This document shows, piece by piece, positions 1-9,163 of a stretch of 64,000 bases of DNA (its first letter is position 1; every line of letters begins with the position of its first letter). The translations under genes were made by a program, and so were the position numbers. Source of the stretch: Paenibacillus uliginis N3/975 (GTDB taxonomy: Bacteria > Bacillota > Bacilli > Paenibacillales > Paenibacillaceae); the NCBI RefSeq assembly GCF_900177425.1, contig NZ_LT840184.1:3512263-3576262 (forward strand), in the 5' to 3' direction. Under the pieces are notes generated by a model. It was not told the origin of the DNA. It ran no database searches and saw nothing but the letters and a program-made list of their open reading frames with translations.

Positions 1-466
1 CCGGAGTATTGTAAAACAATTCCTTCACCACAAAATCAGTTCCTTGTGGTGCTGCCGTCTCCTCATTGGCTTTCAAATTACCGCCTTCGATTTCGATCAG
101 CCGTCCCCGACCGTCTTGGGTATTTGAGGTAACAAGTCGTACTTTGGATACCGCTGCAATCGAAGGAAGCGCCTCTCCCCTAAACCCCAGGCTCGTAATT
201 TGAAACAGATCACGACCCTGAGAGATTTTGCTAGTCGCATGCCGGTAAAAGGCCGTTTCACAATCTTCTGGATCTATGCCGTTCCCATTGTCAGTGACCC
301 GGATGCTCTGCAGGCCACCTTCCTCCACAGCGACGTCGATTTTGGTGCTTCCTGCATCAATCGCATTTTCCACCAGCTCTTTTACGACGGAGGCAGGGCG
401 CTCCACCACTTCACCGGCAGCGATTTGGTTGGCGATATGCTCGTCCAATATGTGTATTTTGGCCAT
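1..466 (-). CDS. mutL: DNA mismatch repair protein MutL, N-terminal part (cut by window edge)
   Basis: The first 155 codons of MutL are visible; the rest lies left of the window. MutL is the ATP-driven coupling factor that links MutS mismatch recognition to strand incision. The start ATG (464-466) has a GGAGGTAGG ribosome site just upstream. GHKL ATPase motifs can be read in order: ENAIDAGST (ATP/Mg binding), DNGNGI, HATSKI and GFRGEAL, all at the spacing expected for MutL. It follows mutS by 72 bases on the same strand, the usual mutSL operon of Bacillales. Confidence 0.97.
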   Translation of the reverse strand, partial: MAKIHILDEHIANQIAAGEVVERPASVVKELVENAIDAGSTKIDVAVEEGGLQSIRVTDNGNGIDPEDCETAFYRHATSKISQGRDLFQITSLGFRGEALPSIAAVSKVRLVTSNTQDGRGRLIEIEGGNLKANEETAAPQGTDFVVKELFYNTP

Positions 467-538
467 CGTTCCTACCTCCGTTAAAATATTTGGTCAGCCA
501 GAATGACTGCCTACTTTCACAATTCCTTAGATAACATT

Positions 539-3316
539 TCACAAATGGTTAGCTTTCATCTTCAGATCATTCAACATCTGCATGGCCTGCAGCGGTGTCA
601 AGTTCATAACATCCACGGACTTTACGGCTTCAATAATCCACATTACCTCGGGGTCCACCTCCGCAGGAGCTGCTGACACGTTCTGAGTTGACGATTTGGA
701 AGTCTTAACCGATTCGGACTCTTCATCCCCAAAAATAGACAGTTGTACAACAGCACTCCCGCCGCCGGATGTGTCTAATTCTTCGGAATTTTGCGATGGA
801 GAAATAAGATTTTGAACCTTATCCGTTTCATAATCTGCGGCATGTTCTTTAGAGAGGGACTCAGCGGCCGTACAAGCGGTAAGAGACGCAGATGACAGAC
901 TGCCATCCCCTGTTACTGCAGCCGAAGAAGCTTGCTCCAACCCTTGAAGAAGGCCGTAAGCTCTGTCGATAATGCTGCCAGGAAGTCCCGCCAATCTGGC
1001 ACAGTATATGCCATAACTGCTATCCGCTGCACCAGGAATGAGCTTCCGCAAGAAATGAACCTTATCTCCGCTCTCCTGTACCGCCATGGAGTAATTCCGA
1101 AGTCCCGAAAGACTCTCCTGAAGGTGGGCAAGCTCATGAAAGTGAGTGGAGACAAGCGCTTTACAGCCAATATGATCATGTACATATTCAATAACAGCTT
1201 GCGCGATTGCCATACCTTCACTTGTAGAAGTACCTCGGCCCAGCTCGTCAATAATGATCAGGCTTCGCGGTGTCGCTTTCTCCGTCATCACTTGAATATC
1301 TGCCATTTCCACCATGAAGGTGCTCTGCCCGCCGATCAAGTCGTCAGCTGCGCCAATCCGGGTGAAAATACGGTCAACCAAAGGCAAAACAGCTACATCA
1401 GCCGGAACAAAACAACCGATCTGCGCCATAATAGACACCAATGCCACTTGACGCATGTATGTGCTTTTTCCAGCCATATTGGGACCGGTAATGAGCAAAA
1501 TCGAAGAGCCGTCCTTTTTGAGCTCGGTTCCGTTGGCAATAAAGGACGTATCTTTCATCACGGCTTCCACTACCGGATGGCGTCCGCCCTCGACCGTCAG
1601 ATCATAGCCTTCAATGAGTTCAGGCTTAACGAACCGATGCTCTGCACTAACAACCGCTAGTGACTGATATACATCGATCTCCGCAATCTTCTCAGCCAGC
1701 CCCTGCAGTCTTGCGATCTGGGTGTTCAGCTTGTCCCGAAGCTCTGTAAACAGCGCATACTCAAGATCCACCATCTTCTCCTGGGCTTCCAGAATGAGCC
1801 CTTCCTTTTCCTTCAGTTCAGGAGTAACATACCGCTCTGCGTTCGTCAGTGTCTGCTTACGCTCATAACGGCCTTCAGGTAGTGAGGAAATATTGGATTT
1901 CGTCACCTCTATATAGTAACCAAACACCTTGTTAAAGCCGATCTTCAAAGACTTAATCCCTGTAGCATTCCGCTCTCTGGCCTCCAGCTCAGCGATCCAG
2001 CGCTTGCCATTCGTGCTGGCTTCCTTCAGCTCATCCAACCGTTCATGATATCCCGTCTTGATGATGCCGCCATCTCGAACGGACACCGGAGGTTCATCCA
2101 CTATGGATTCCTCAATAAACTCACACAGATCAGCGCATACATCAGTAGCCTCTGCCAGCTTCTGCAGTGTTAAGGATCCCGATTCGGCGCACAGACTCTT
2201 AAGCGTTGGAATTTGCCGCAAAGAAAGCTTAAGTGCATTCAAATCCCTGCCGTTCGCGCTTCCGAAGGCAATCCGTCCCACCAACCGTTCCAGATCATAA
2301 ATCTCTTTCAGAGCCATCCGTAAATCTTCACGGAGTATGTACTGGTTATACAGGTAATCTACTGCTTCAAGCCGCTCTTCAATACGGCTGCGCTGGAGCA
2401 GCGGTTTGTCAATACGACGCCTCATTAAGCGCGCTCCCATAGACGTCTCCGTACGGTCGAGCAGCCATAGCAGTGAGCCCTTCTTGGAACGCTCACGCAC
2501 GGTTTCCACCAGCTCTAGATTGCGACGCGTGAACGGATCCAGAACCATGTATTGTCCTGGTTCATAGGAAGAAACTTGTGTAAGCTGTCCAAGCGAGCGC
2601 TTCTGAGTCTCACTTAGATACGCGATCAGCAGGGATACACATGCCCGTCTCTCTTCATCCAATCGGGCCCATACCGCTTCTCCGAATTGAGAGCGCACAA
2701 GGTTATCATCCCGTCGATCCCAAGGTGTGGCAAGCACCGGACGGCTAGTTGACAAAGCCTGAGAAGAAACGATCTCAAGCAGGTTGTTGTCCCCTATAAT
2801 TTCCGACGGCTCATAGATACCGATCTCATCACGAAGCCATTCTTCGGAAGAAGGGACAGAGGTCACATAAAGCTCACCCGTGGACAAGTCACATGCCGCC
2901 AGCGCCATAAGACCACCGTAAGTCGTGATACACACCATGTAGTTATTCGATTTATCACTGACGACCTTGCCGTCCATAATCGTACCAGGTGTGACAACCC
3001 GGACGATCTCCCGGCGCACCATACCTTTGGTTGCAGAGGCGTCCTCCATCTGCTCACAAATGGCGACCTTGTAGCCTTTTTCAATCAACCGCTGAATATA
3101 TCCTTCGGCAGAATGATACGGCACACCGCACATCGGAATGCGCTCTGCGCCTCCTCCTTCACGGCCGGTCAGCGTAATTTCCAGCTCTTTGGACGCCAGT
3201 ACGGCGTCCTCGAAAAACATTTCGTAAAAATCTCCTAAACGGAAAAAAAGAAACGCATCCTGCGCCTGTTCTTTAACACTTAAATATTGTTCAATCATCG
3301 GCGTATATTTTGCCAT
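539..3316 (-). CDS. mutS: DNA mismatch repair protein MutS
   Basis: MutS binds mismatches and small loops in newly copied DNA and recruits MutL. The 925-residue product begins MAKYTPMIEQYL and has the mismatch-reading Phe-x-Glu motif in GDFYEMF (about residue 28), the lever and clamp domains, the Walker A motif GPNMAGKST (about residue 620) and the Walker B stretch IIIDELGRGTS. It is longer than the usual 850-900 residues because of a Ser/Glu-rich linker (roughly residues 800-890) before the conserved C-terminal MNLTPLQAMQMLNDLK dimerisation/tetramerisation tail. The start is set by GGAGGTAAGTC directly upstream of ATG. It is upstream of mutL in the same direction. Confidence 0.98.
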   Translation of the reverse strand: MAKYTPMIEQYLSVKEQAQDAFLFFRLGDFYEMFFEDAVLASKELEITLTGREGGGAERIPMCGVPYHSAEGYIQRLIEKGYKVAICEQMEDASATKGMVRREIVRVVTPGTIMDGKVVSDKSNNYMVCITTYGGLMALAACDLSTGELYVTSVPSSEEWLRDEIGIYEPSEIIGDNNLLEIVSSQALSTSRPVLATPWDRRDDNLVRSQFGEAVWARLDEERRACVSLLIAYLSETQKRSLGQLTQVSSYEPGQYMVLDPFTRRNLELVETVRERSKKGSLLWLLDRTETSMGARLMRRRIDKPLLQRSRIEERLEAVDYLYNQYILREDLRMALKEIYDLERLVGRIAFGSANGRDLNALKLSLRQIPTLKSLCAESGSLTLQKLAEATDVCADLCEFIEESIVDEPPVSVRDGGIIKTGYHERLDELKEASTNGKRWIAELEARERNATGIKSLKIGFNKVFGYYIEVTKSNISSLPEGRYERKQTLTNAERYVTPELKEKEGLILEAQEKMVDLEYALFTELRDKLNTQIARLQGLAEKIAEIDVYQSLAVVSAEHRFVKPELIEGYDLTVEGGRHPVVEAVMKDTSFIANGTELKKDGSSILLITGPNMAGKSTYMRQVALVSIMAQIGCFVPADVAVLPLVDRIFTRIGAADDLIGGQSTFMVEMADIQVMTEKATPRSLIIIDELGRGTSTSEGMAIAQAVIEYVHDHIGCKALVSTHFHELAHLQESLSGLRNYSMAVQESGDKVHFLRKLIPGAADSSYGIYCARLAGLPGSIIDRAYGLLQGLEQASSAAVTGDGSLSSASLTACTAAESLSKEHAADYETDKVQNLISPSQNSEELDTSGGGSAVVQLSIFGDEESESVKTSKSSTQNVSAAPAEVDPEVMWIIEAVKSVDVMNLTPLQAMQMLNDLKMKANHL

Positions 3317-3374
3317 GACTTACCTCCATACCGTTTCAAGCTTAACCTCTATTATAACAGAAAAAGCTAGAAGG

Positions 3375-4619
3375 TCACGGTATGGCCGGAATATTCCAGA
3401 GAGGACGAATGTCACGGCTTTCATCCCAGGTTCGCCCATCCGCTATATATGAAAACACCCGGTCGATGACCCTCGCGTATGAAGCGTAATCTGGAAGAAG
3501 GGTAAAATCCTGATGCAGCTTAGCTGCGCACTCCCGGAGGACCTCCGGTTTTCCCTCGTAATAAGCCTTATGATATCTTTCCCGGTTCAAGGGCCTGGCT
3601 CGCAGCCTCTCATGATGAACAGCAATAAGGTATGACATATATAGCGAAGCCTTGGTAATAAAAGGAGATACGAGAAAGCTAGGAAGGGTGCGATATTCAA
3701 ACCCTCCATGGGGCTTCAGGCGGTAATCTCCGAGATAGCCGTAACGCGGGCGGCGGCCCCGGCTGGCCGGGTCTTCAAGGATGGCTAAAGGAAGCGCAAG
3801 ATAATTGTCCAGACACTGCAAAACAGACAATGTTAGTGGAACCCCGCTGAAATGAATGTGCCCGCCCAGCGGTAACCCCGGAGCTGGCAGTCCGCCAGCC
3901 TTCCAGAGCAGAGAACGGTCCACTATTAATTGCTCAGCTTCCATAAGAGCGAGACGCATGGCTTGCAGCAGAGCATCCGGATCACGCTGTGGCGCCGGTC
4001 GCAGTTCTGCGAGCGGATAACTTACTTCATCACCCTCACGCACAGCGTCGCTGCCAACTGTGCCGTTACGCTCCAGATATAAGGAAGCAGGCACAACACT
4101 TCCCCCATGGTTTATCAGTACAAATTCAGGGTCCATGCCTATTAGAAAAGCGGTATCTTTCTGCATGCTATGGTTCCGTTCGCAGGAAGCTGCCCCCTTA
4201 CTTAATATGACCTGCTCTACCGCGTAACGCCTTCCCGGCAGAGCAGCGATCTGTACCTCTCCCTGGTCCGTACCTAAGACATATAGTGTGCGGATGGCCG
4301 CTTTCTCCATTCTTTTACGCAGACCATCTTCAAGACCTCCAGGAAGTGTTTCTCCATCTACCCATCCAACCCTGCTCCCGCCCCGCGTAGACAACATGAC
4401 GGAAGTTGATTCAATTCCCTTAACCCTAACCCGATATCTTGCTGTATAGCGATTTTTATCCCTGTTCAGTGGGCGCATAATCCGGCTCGGTACCCCCGAA
4501 CGCCTAAGCCTGGCATCCATTTTTTCAGGAGAGAACATTTCCGTCGTGTACACATCAGTAAGATCATCAAGTACCCTGGCCAAGCTTAAGCCCTCCCTTT
4601 GAAAAACGTTTATCGACAT
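3375..4619 (-). CDS. Putative amidoligase (COOH-NH2 ligase type 2 family)
   Basis: The 414-residue product has the signature of the ATP-grasp-like putative amidoligase family (Pfam COOH-NH2_ligase type 2): GMDPEFVL, a glutamate-rich AELRPAP segment, GGHIHFSG with two conserved histidines, and FEYRTLPSF near the C-terminus. Family members are thought to form peptide-like amide bonds; the substrate here is unknown. The first ~150 residues are a less conserved N-terminal region. Start choice is uncertain: an ATG at 4619 has only a weak GAGGT, whereas a TTG at 4583 lies seven bases after AGGGAGGG. It sits between cotE and mutS, all on the minus strand, so a role in the spore or envelope is an inference from context only. 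Confidence 0.75.
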   Translation of the reverse strand: MSINVFQREGLSLARVLDDLTDVYTTEMFSPEKMDARLRRSGVPSRIMRPLNRDKNRYTARYRVRVKGIESTSVMLSTRGGSRVGWVDGETLPGGLEDGLRKRMEKAAIRTLYVLGTDQGEVQIAALPGRRYAVEQVILSKGAASCERNHSMQKDTAFLIGMDPEFVLINHGGSVVPASLYLERNGTVGSDAVREGDEVSYPLAELRPAPQRDPDALLQAMRLALMEAEQLIVDRSLLWKAGGLPAPGLPLGGHIHFSGVPLTLSVLQCLDNYLALPLAILEDPASRGRRPRYGYLGDYRLKPHGGFEYRTLPSFLVSPFITKASLYMSYLIAVHHERLRARPLNRERYHKAYYEGKPEVLRECAAKLHQDFTLLPDYASYARVIDRVFSYIADGRTWDESRDIRPLWNIPAIP

Positions 4620-4721
4620 ACCTCAAAGAAGACAGACCGCATTTAGCGGTAAAAAAAGCTCCTATCGAAGCCTTTTCGATGATGTTGCCGAGCCCTTTTT
4701 TAATTAAACCCAAACTTTCGC

Positions 4722-4746
4722 AAAAAAAGAGGGCGTTTGCCCTCTG
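4722..4746 (-). terminator. Intrinsic terminator downstream of cotE
   Basis: On the minus strand the stem AGAGGGC/GCCCTCT with a short AAAC loop is followed by seven T residues. It lies about 50 bases after the cotE stop and separates cotE from the amidoligase gene. Confidence 0.85.
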
Positions 4747-4797
4747 CAAAACCGCCCCCACTGCATATGCTGTACTAAGTTACCGGATAGGGAAGGC

Positions 4798-5361
4798 TTA
4801 CAGTTCATCCTCCAGATCCTCGAAATCGAGGTCCTCATAATCACCGTCTTCCCCGCCAATGAATTCAAATTCTTTGTCCTCGAAGTCACTATGCCTTTGG
4901 GCGCATACTTTAACCAACACCTTCGTCTCAGCAATAAGCTCTACGGAGTACTCCCGCTCCACACGCAGAATAACACTCTTGCCGTTAGAGGATACGCTTG
5001 CTTCCACACAGCTCGGTTCCTGAGTCGCTTCCGCGGACACTTCTACCGTAGATGCCCGGTGCTTGGGATCCAGGTAAGAAAGAGGTACGCGTTCTACATA
5101 AGATACCGTTTCTTTCGCCACGTCGGTCTGCGAATTTTTGTCATAGGAATACCAGATGTTAACATCGTAAGTACCAATAACTTCGATTCCGTCTCCGGCG
5201 GCTACCGCCTCGTACTGATGGTTTATAATCCAGGCCCCCAAAATACTGGTCGGATTATTGGGCGGAGTCACGGTATGTGTTACGGTAGAGAACTTACGAC
5301 CCTTGCCGCAGATCGCCTTCGTAATGATCTCTCTACATTGGTGTTTACTACTCAATGACAT
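4798..5361 (-). CDS. cotE: Outer spore coat morphogenetic protein CotE
   Basis: CotE directs assembly of the outer spore coat on the forespore surface. The 187-residue product begins MSLSSKHQCREIITKAICGKG and carries the family core (NPTSILGAWIINH, VIGTYDVNIWYSYD) plus a very acidic C-terminal tail rich in E and D, typical of CotE. An ATG 21 bases upstream is in frame, but the start at 5361 is preferred because it follows GGAGG at the proper distance. The gene is monocistronic by appearance, with its own terminator, and lies near mutS/mutL as in other Bacillales. Confidence 0.95.
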   Translation of the reverse strand: MSLSSKHQCREIITKAICGKGRKFSTVTHTVTPPNNPTSILGAWIINHQYEAVAAGDGIEVIGTYDVNIWYSYDKNSQTDVAKETVSYVERVPLSYLDPKHRASTVEVSAEATQEPSCVEASVSSNGKSVILRVEREYSVELIAETKVLVKVCAQRHSDFEDKEFEFIGGEDGDYEDLDFEDLEDEL

Positions 5362-5585
5362 CTTCGAACCTCCTCCATACAATCATTCCCTACATGTGTA
5401 TGCACGACATGGGCGAATGTTGAATGAAGTGGTCCAAATAAATTCATATGATGCTAAAAATAGCAGAAAAAGATTAAAAAATTGAGCTATATGGTTATAT
5501 ATGGTAATAAATTCACTTAAAATTCAAGTATTTGATGACTTTTAATAATAATCAAGGGATTGCCTTTGATCTATCGTAGAGTATT

Positions 5586-7337
5586 CTAAGATAGAACGTA
5601 ATCCTTTTCTTTAAATTGGGCGTTATACAGAGTATGATATCGACCACATAATTGAAGTAACTCATCGTGCTTCCCTTGTTCCACCAATCTCCCATTCTCC
5701 ATAACAAGAATCATGTCTGAATTTTGAATCGTCGTTAACCGGTGTGCAATGACCAACGTTGTTCTACCAATCATTAATTTAGCTAGTGCATCTTGCACGA
5801 TTTTTTCGGATTCATTATCAAGAGCTGCCGTCGCTTCATCTAAAAGCAATATGGGTGCGTCTCTCAAAATAGCTCTTGCGATAGCAATCCTTTGCTTCTG
5901 TCCACCCGATAAACGATTACCATGTTCCCCAATCTCCGTATCAAATCCTTGAGACAATTTCATTATAAAATCATAAGCATTAGCCTTCTTTGCTGCTGCA
6001 ATCATACTCTCTTCGTCTGCCATTCGATTACCATCCAAAATATTATCCCTAATCGTCCCTGAAAAAAGTACGGTATCCTGAGGAACTAGTGAAAAGTAGT
6101 CTCGGTATTCCCTAAGTTCCATCGACTCTTTGTTCCTACCATCAATTTCAATCGCTCCTTGCGTTGGAGAATACAGTCCAAGTAGCAATTTTAGTAACGT
6201 AGACTTTCCTCCACCGCTTGTACCCACAATCGCGACTGTCTGACCTGCATTCACACGAAAATTAACATTTGTAAGAGCTAATGAATCTTCGGAATTTGTA
6301 TATGAAAAACTGACTGAGGATACAACTAGCTCATTAAAAGATGTTTTAATTCCTCCTTCGTTTGGAAGTTTTTCATATTCTTTAGGAGCATCTATAATCT
6401 GAAAGATTCGGTCTGCACCTGCTAAGGCTTGCTGCATACTTGACCAAAGTCCAGGTAATATAGAAAATGGTTGCACAAGATAATTCATGAGTTGAATAAA
6501 GGCGAGCATGGCTCCAACTTCCAATTCCCCTTTTGCAACAAAATAACCAGCAACGAGTATGGCTATCATGAACGTTATGTTTGCAATGCCGCTCGATACT
6601 GCATTAGCTGTTCCCTGTATTTTGCCTTGACTGCGTTCAATTTCAGAAATCTCATTGCTATATTGTTGATATTGTTTTGATATTTTCTTTTCAAGGCCAA
6701 ATAATTTCACAAGAATGCTAGCACCCAGTACATCTTGAAGAAAAGAGGTTGTCGTACCTATTGCCATCTGAAGTTTATTGCTTTTTTTACGCATGGCTTC
6801 GCCAAATAGTTTGCCCACCAAGATCATAAGTGGTCCTATCGACATGGAAATTAAGGCGAGAGGCCAATGAATGCTTAATAAATATATAAAAGCAGAAATG
6901 GCAAGTAACGGATTTCTAAGCAAACCCATTATAATGTTACCACTTGCATCTCCCACAGCTTGATTATCACTTGTAAAACGAGTAAGTAATTCACCAGAAT
7001 GATTCTTGTCGTAATAAGATTGCGGTAAACGTAAGACATGATTCAACGTATCCAAACGCACATCGTTTCTAACTTTAAGAGCAGCTTTTTGCTTAAGATA
7101 CGTATCAAAGTATGTATTCAAGCCCAGACAAATAAGTATACTCAACGCTAACAGAATTAAATTGGACCAATTCTCTACTTCCAACTTTACAGCAGCATTC
7201 GTAATGAGAGACAAAAACCACGCAACTGAAAGATCAAGCACAATACCTATTAACATAGTGATAACCAAGCCAACATATATCAACTTGTATCTACTCATAT
7301 ACTTTAACAAACGTGTAAACGGACTTTTTGTAGTCAT
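5586..7337 (-). CDS. ABC-type multidrug exporter, fused permease and ATPase (BmrA-like)
   Basis: This half-transporter of 583 residues has six predicted membrane helices in the first ~320 residues followed by an ATPase domain. Motifs visible are Walker A GTSGGGKST, Q-loop LVPQDTVLF, signature LSGGQKQR, Walker B ILLLDEATAALD and the H-loop IAHRL, so all catalytic residues are intact. The length and organisation match homodimeric exporters such as Bacillus BmrA; the exported substrate cannot be read from sequence. It stands alone on the minus strand. The start ATG follows TAGGGGGAGCTAC. Its base composition is more AT-rich than the cotE and mutS genes to the left. Confidence 0.9.
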   Translation of the reverse strand: MTTKSPFTRLLKYMSRYKLIYVGLVITMLIGIVLDLSVAWFLSLITNAAVKLEVENWSNLILLALSILICLGLNTYFDTYLKQKAALKVRNDVRLDTLNHVLRLPQSYYDKNHSGELLTRFTSDNQAVGDASGNIIMGLLRNPLLAISAFIYLLSIHWPLALISMSIGPLMILVGKLFGEAMRKKSNKLQMAIGTTTSFLQDVLGASILVKLFGLEKKISKQYQQYSNEISEIERSQGKIQGTANAVSSGIANITFMIAILVAGYFVAKGELEVGAMLAFIQLMNYLVQPFSILPGLWSSMQQALAGADRIFQIIDAPKEYEKLPNEGGIKTSFNELVVSSVSFSYTNSEDSLALTNVNFRVNAGQTVAIVGTSGGGKSTLLKLLLGLYSPTQGAIEIDGRNKESMELREYRDYFSLVPQDTVLFSGTIRDNILDGNRMADEESMIAAAKKANAYDFIMKLSQGFDTEIGEHGNRLSGGQKQRIAIARAILRDAPILLLDEATAALDNESEKIVQDALAKLMIGRTTLVIAHRLTTIQNSDMILVMENGRLVEQGKHDELLQLCGRYHTLYNAQFKEKDYVLS

Positions 7338-7704
7338 GTAGCTCCCCCTATTATCCCAGTAACAATCGAAGCGTTTTCAATTAGAACTGTAGCATATAAT
7401 TCTTGTTACCTCCTTTTGTCTTTATGATTACCTTTGATGGTAGCAACTGATGATGTCTAGCATGCACAATTCAAGAAAGCGCAATCATTCTTAAACATGT
7501 ATCTACCCTACTATATCTGAGACATTTGCGTCTATTTCAAATAGTTTATTCAACCTGTAATTACTTGTAAATATGTCTTTATTGATCACTTGCCTACACA
7601 TAACTATTAAGCAAATATTCACCTAATTTAATATGTAATTCTTGCTCTCCAATTGTATCCTGTTTATGGGAGGGGTTATCTCTACTCCTTATTTTCCGAA
7701 CAAA
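7338..7704. other. Intergenic region upstream of the ABC exporter
   Basis: No protein-coding gene was found. On the minus strand a perfect AAAGGAGGT ribosome site at 7408-7417 is followed 12 bases later by a four-codon reading frame (Met-Leu-Gln-Phe, ATG at 7393-7395) some 55 bases before the exporter start. This could be a translated leader or a decayed start; nothing else was recognised. Confidence 0.35.
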
Positions 7705-7747
7705 AGAAAAAGCGCCAAGCCGTTATTCCACAGCTAAACGCTTTTCT
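7705..7747 (-). terminator. Terminator of the TPR/DUF218 gene
   Basis: On the minus strand an imperfect stem beginning AAGCG and closing CGCTT is followed by a T-rich run, 12 or so bases after the stop codon of the gene at 7759. Confidence 0.65.
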
Positions 7748-7758
7748 TCAATATAGGC

Positions 7759-8913
7759 TTAACGTTGGATGCCTGGGTACTGCCACAATCCTGCTGTTCT
7801 AAACAGATCGCGATACACTACCAACAGCTCGCTCTTCGGCACCTCATGCGCCTCTTCTACGGTTTCATAATCCATATACACCATATTTGTAAAGTTTCTT
7901 TTAGCTTCCTTACCATTCATTTTGCTATAAAAACGATCTGCCTCCTTAAACAGCGCAACCGAACGGCGGATATGGCTCGCACTCGTCACGACGGTAACAT
8001 CCTTAATACCTTGTTCCTCAATAATTTCGGTCGAGAACAGTGCACTTTCTACGGTATCAGTTGCTTTATTTTCCGGCAGAATTCTTTCTTTGGCAATACC
8101 TTGTTCAACAAGCCACTTGGTCATGTTATCGGCTTCGGTTACACCGTTTTTCGGAACGCCGCCAGTTACGATGATTTTGGAGTCCGGATACTGTTGTGCC
8201 AATTTCAAGCCCTGCTTCAAGCGCTCCACCAAAGTTTCCTGCATCGTTCCATCTTCAGCTAGAGCATAACCGAGAATAACGATGGCATGATCTTTCGACG
8301 GCAGACCCTTAGGCACTTCGGTATTCATCTTCAGGCCGAGGATTTCTTCGGTCTCTTTAAACTTTTGCACAAAAGAGTTGGTCTGGTCCGCATCTATTTT
8401 TCTCAGATTATTAATAGACTGCTTATATGCGAGTTCATTTCCATTTAATTTGGAATACATCCCATACAGTAAATTGGCATTAAAATGATCAGGCTGCAGA
8501 TGTAATATCTGTTCGTATGTACGCAGCGCTTCGGGAATTTTCTTTTGAACGATTTGTGTGGAAGCCAGAGACATCTTCAGATCTATGTTGTAAGGATCTA
8601 GAACCGTCGCTTGCTTAAAAGCATTCTCTACAACATCATACTTCCCTTTAAGGGTGATGCCTTTGAAAATATCTTTCTCCGCTTGCTTGAGGTCTCCGCC
8701 GTTCCAGTAAAAATGCATGGCTGTATCTATCAGCTGCTGAATACGCTCTGAAGTTGGCGCATCATTCTTAAAGGTAATAATCGAATTCTCCGACATTGAC
8801 GCAGTCGCCGCCTTTACAGGCAAACTCAAAGAAGTCGTAGAAGCCATAGCCACGGTTACTGCTGTCATCATCATTGCTAGACGACGATTGAATTTTTTGG
8901 TGAAAATTTTCAT
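7759..8913 (-). CDS. Exported TPR and DUF218 (YdcF/SanA-like) protein
   Basis: The 384-residue product starts MKIFTKKFNRRLAMMM and has a clear signal peptide (hydrophobic core then PVKAA). Residues ~60-190 form TPR-like helices (AFKQATVLDPYNIDLKMSLA; YEQILHLQPDHFNANLLYGM). Residues ~210-360 are a DUF218/YdcF domain: AIVILGYALAEDG, IIVTGGVPKNGVTEAD, KATDTVESA, VTVVTSASHIRRS. DUF218 proteins of the SanA/ElyC type act at the cell envelope but their reaction is poorly defined. The start at 8913 follows GGAGGGG; a longer in-frame ATG at 9000 lies inside the upstream hairpin and lacks a ribosome site. Confidence 0.85.
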   Translation of the reverse strand: MKIFTKKFNRRLAMMMTAVTVAMASTTSLSLPVKAATASMSENSIITFKNDAPTSERIQQLIDTAMHFYWNGGDLKQAEKDIFKGITLKGKYDVVENAFKQATVLDPYNIDLKMSLASTQIVQKKIPEALRTYEQILHLQPDHFNANLLYGMYSKLNGNELAYKQSINNLRKIDADQTNSFVQKFKETEEILGLKMNTEVPKGLPSKDHAIVILGYALAEDGTMQETLVERLKQGLKLAQQYPDSKIIVTGGVPKNGVTEADNMTKWLVEQGIAKERILPENKATDTVESALFSTEIIEEQGIKDVTVVTSASHIRRSVALFKEADRFYSKMNGKEAKRNFTNMVYMDYETVEEAHEVPKSELLVVYRDLFRTAGLWQYPGIQR

Positions 8914-8982
8914 AATACCCCTCCGTTGTATAAGTGTAATTGCTGAACTTGTGTTCTTCACCTCCTGATCTTGAGAAATATG

Positions 8983-9049
8983 AAAAAAGGCATAAACCAT
9001 AAAAGGGAACGGAGTTTATACTCCGCTTCCACCTCTTATGGCTCATGCC
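8983..9049 (-). terminator. Long hairpin with T6, terminator between the aromatic exporter gene and the DUF218 gene
   Basis: On the minus strand a 17-bp outer stem (with three G-U pairs) encloses a second stem GGAAGCGGAG/CTCCGTTCC; the last arm is followed directly by six T residues. It lies 115 bases after the stop of the gene at 9164 and 70 bases before the next start, so it can serve as terminator of the former or as a leader attenuator of the latter. Confidence 0.75.
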
Positions 9050-9163
9050 TAGTCTCACTAGTAACACGCCAATTGTAAGCGCTTCATATAGATTTATATT
9101 AACATATCAATCTCTCACAATCAACCACTTCAATCTTTGACACTGCTAGAACATCTTTCGATT

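Noticed and set aside
932..1660. Long plus-strand open frame opposite mutS
   Set aside because: It lies wholly antisense to conserved mutS codons, has no ribosome site and its translation matches no family.
5500..5585. Terminator after the ABC exporter
   Set aside because: A short ATCAAGGG/CCTTTGAT stem exists, but no T-run follows it in the right direction, so it was not listed.
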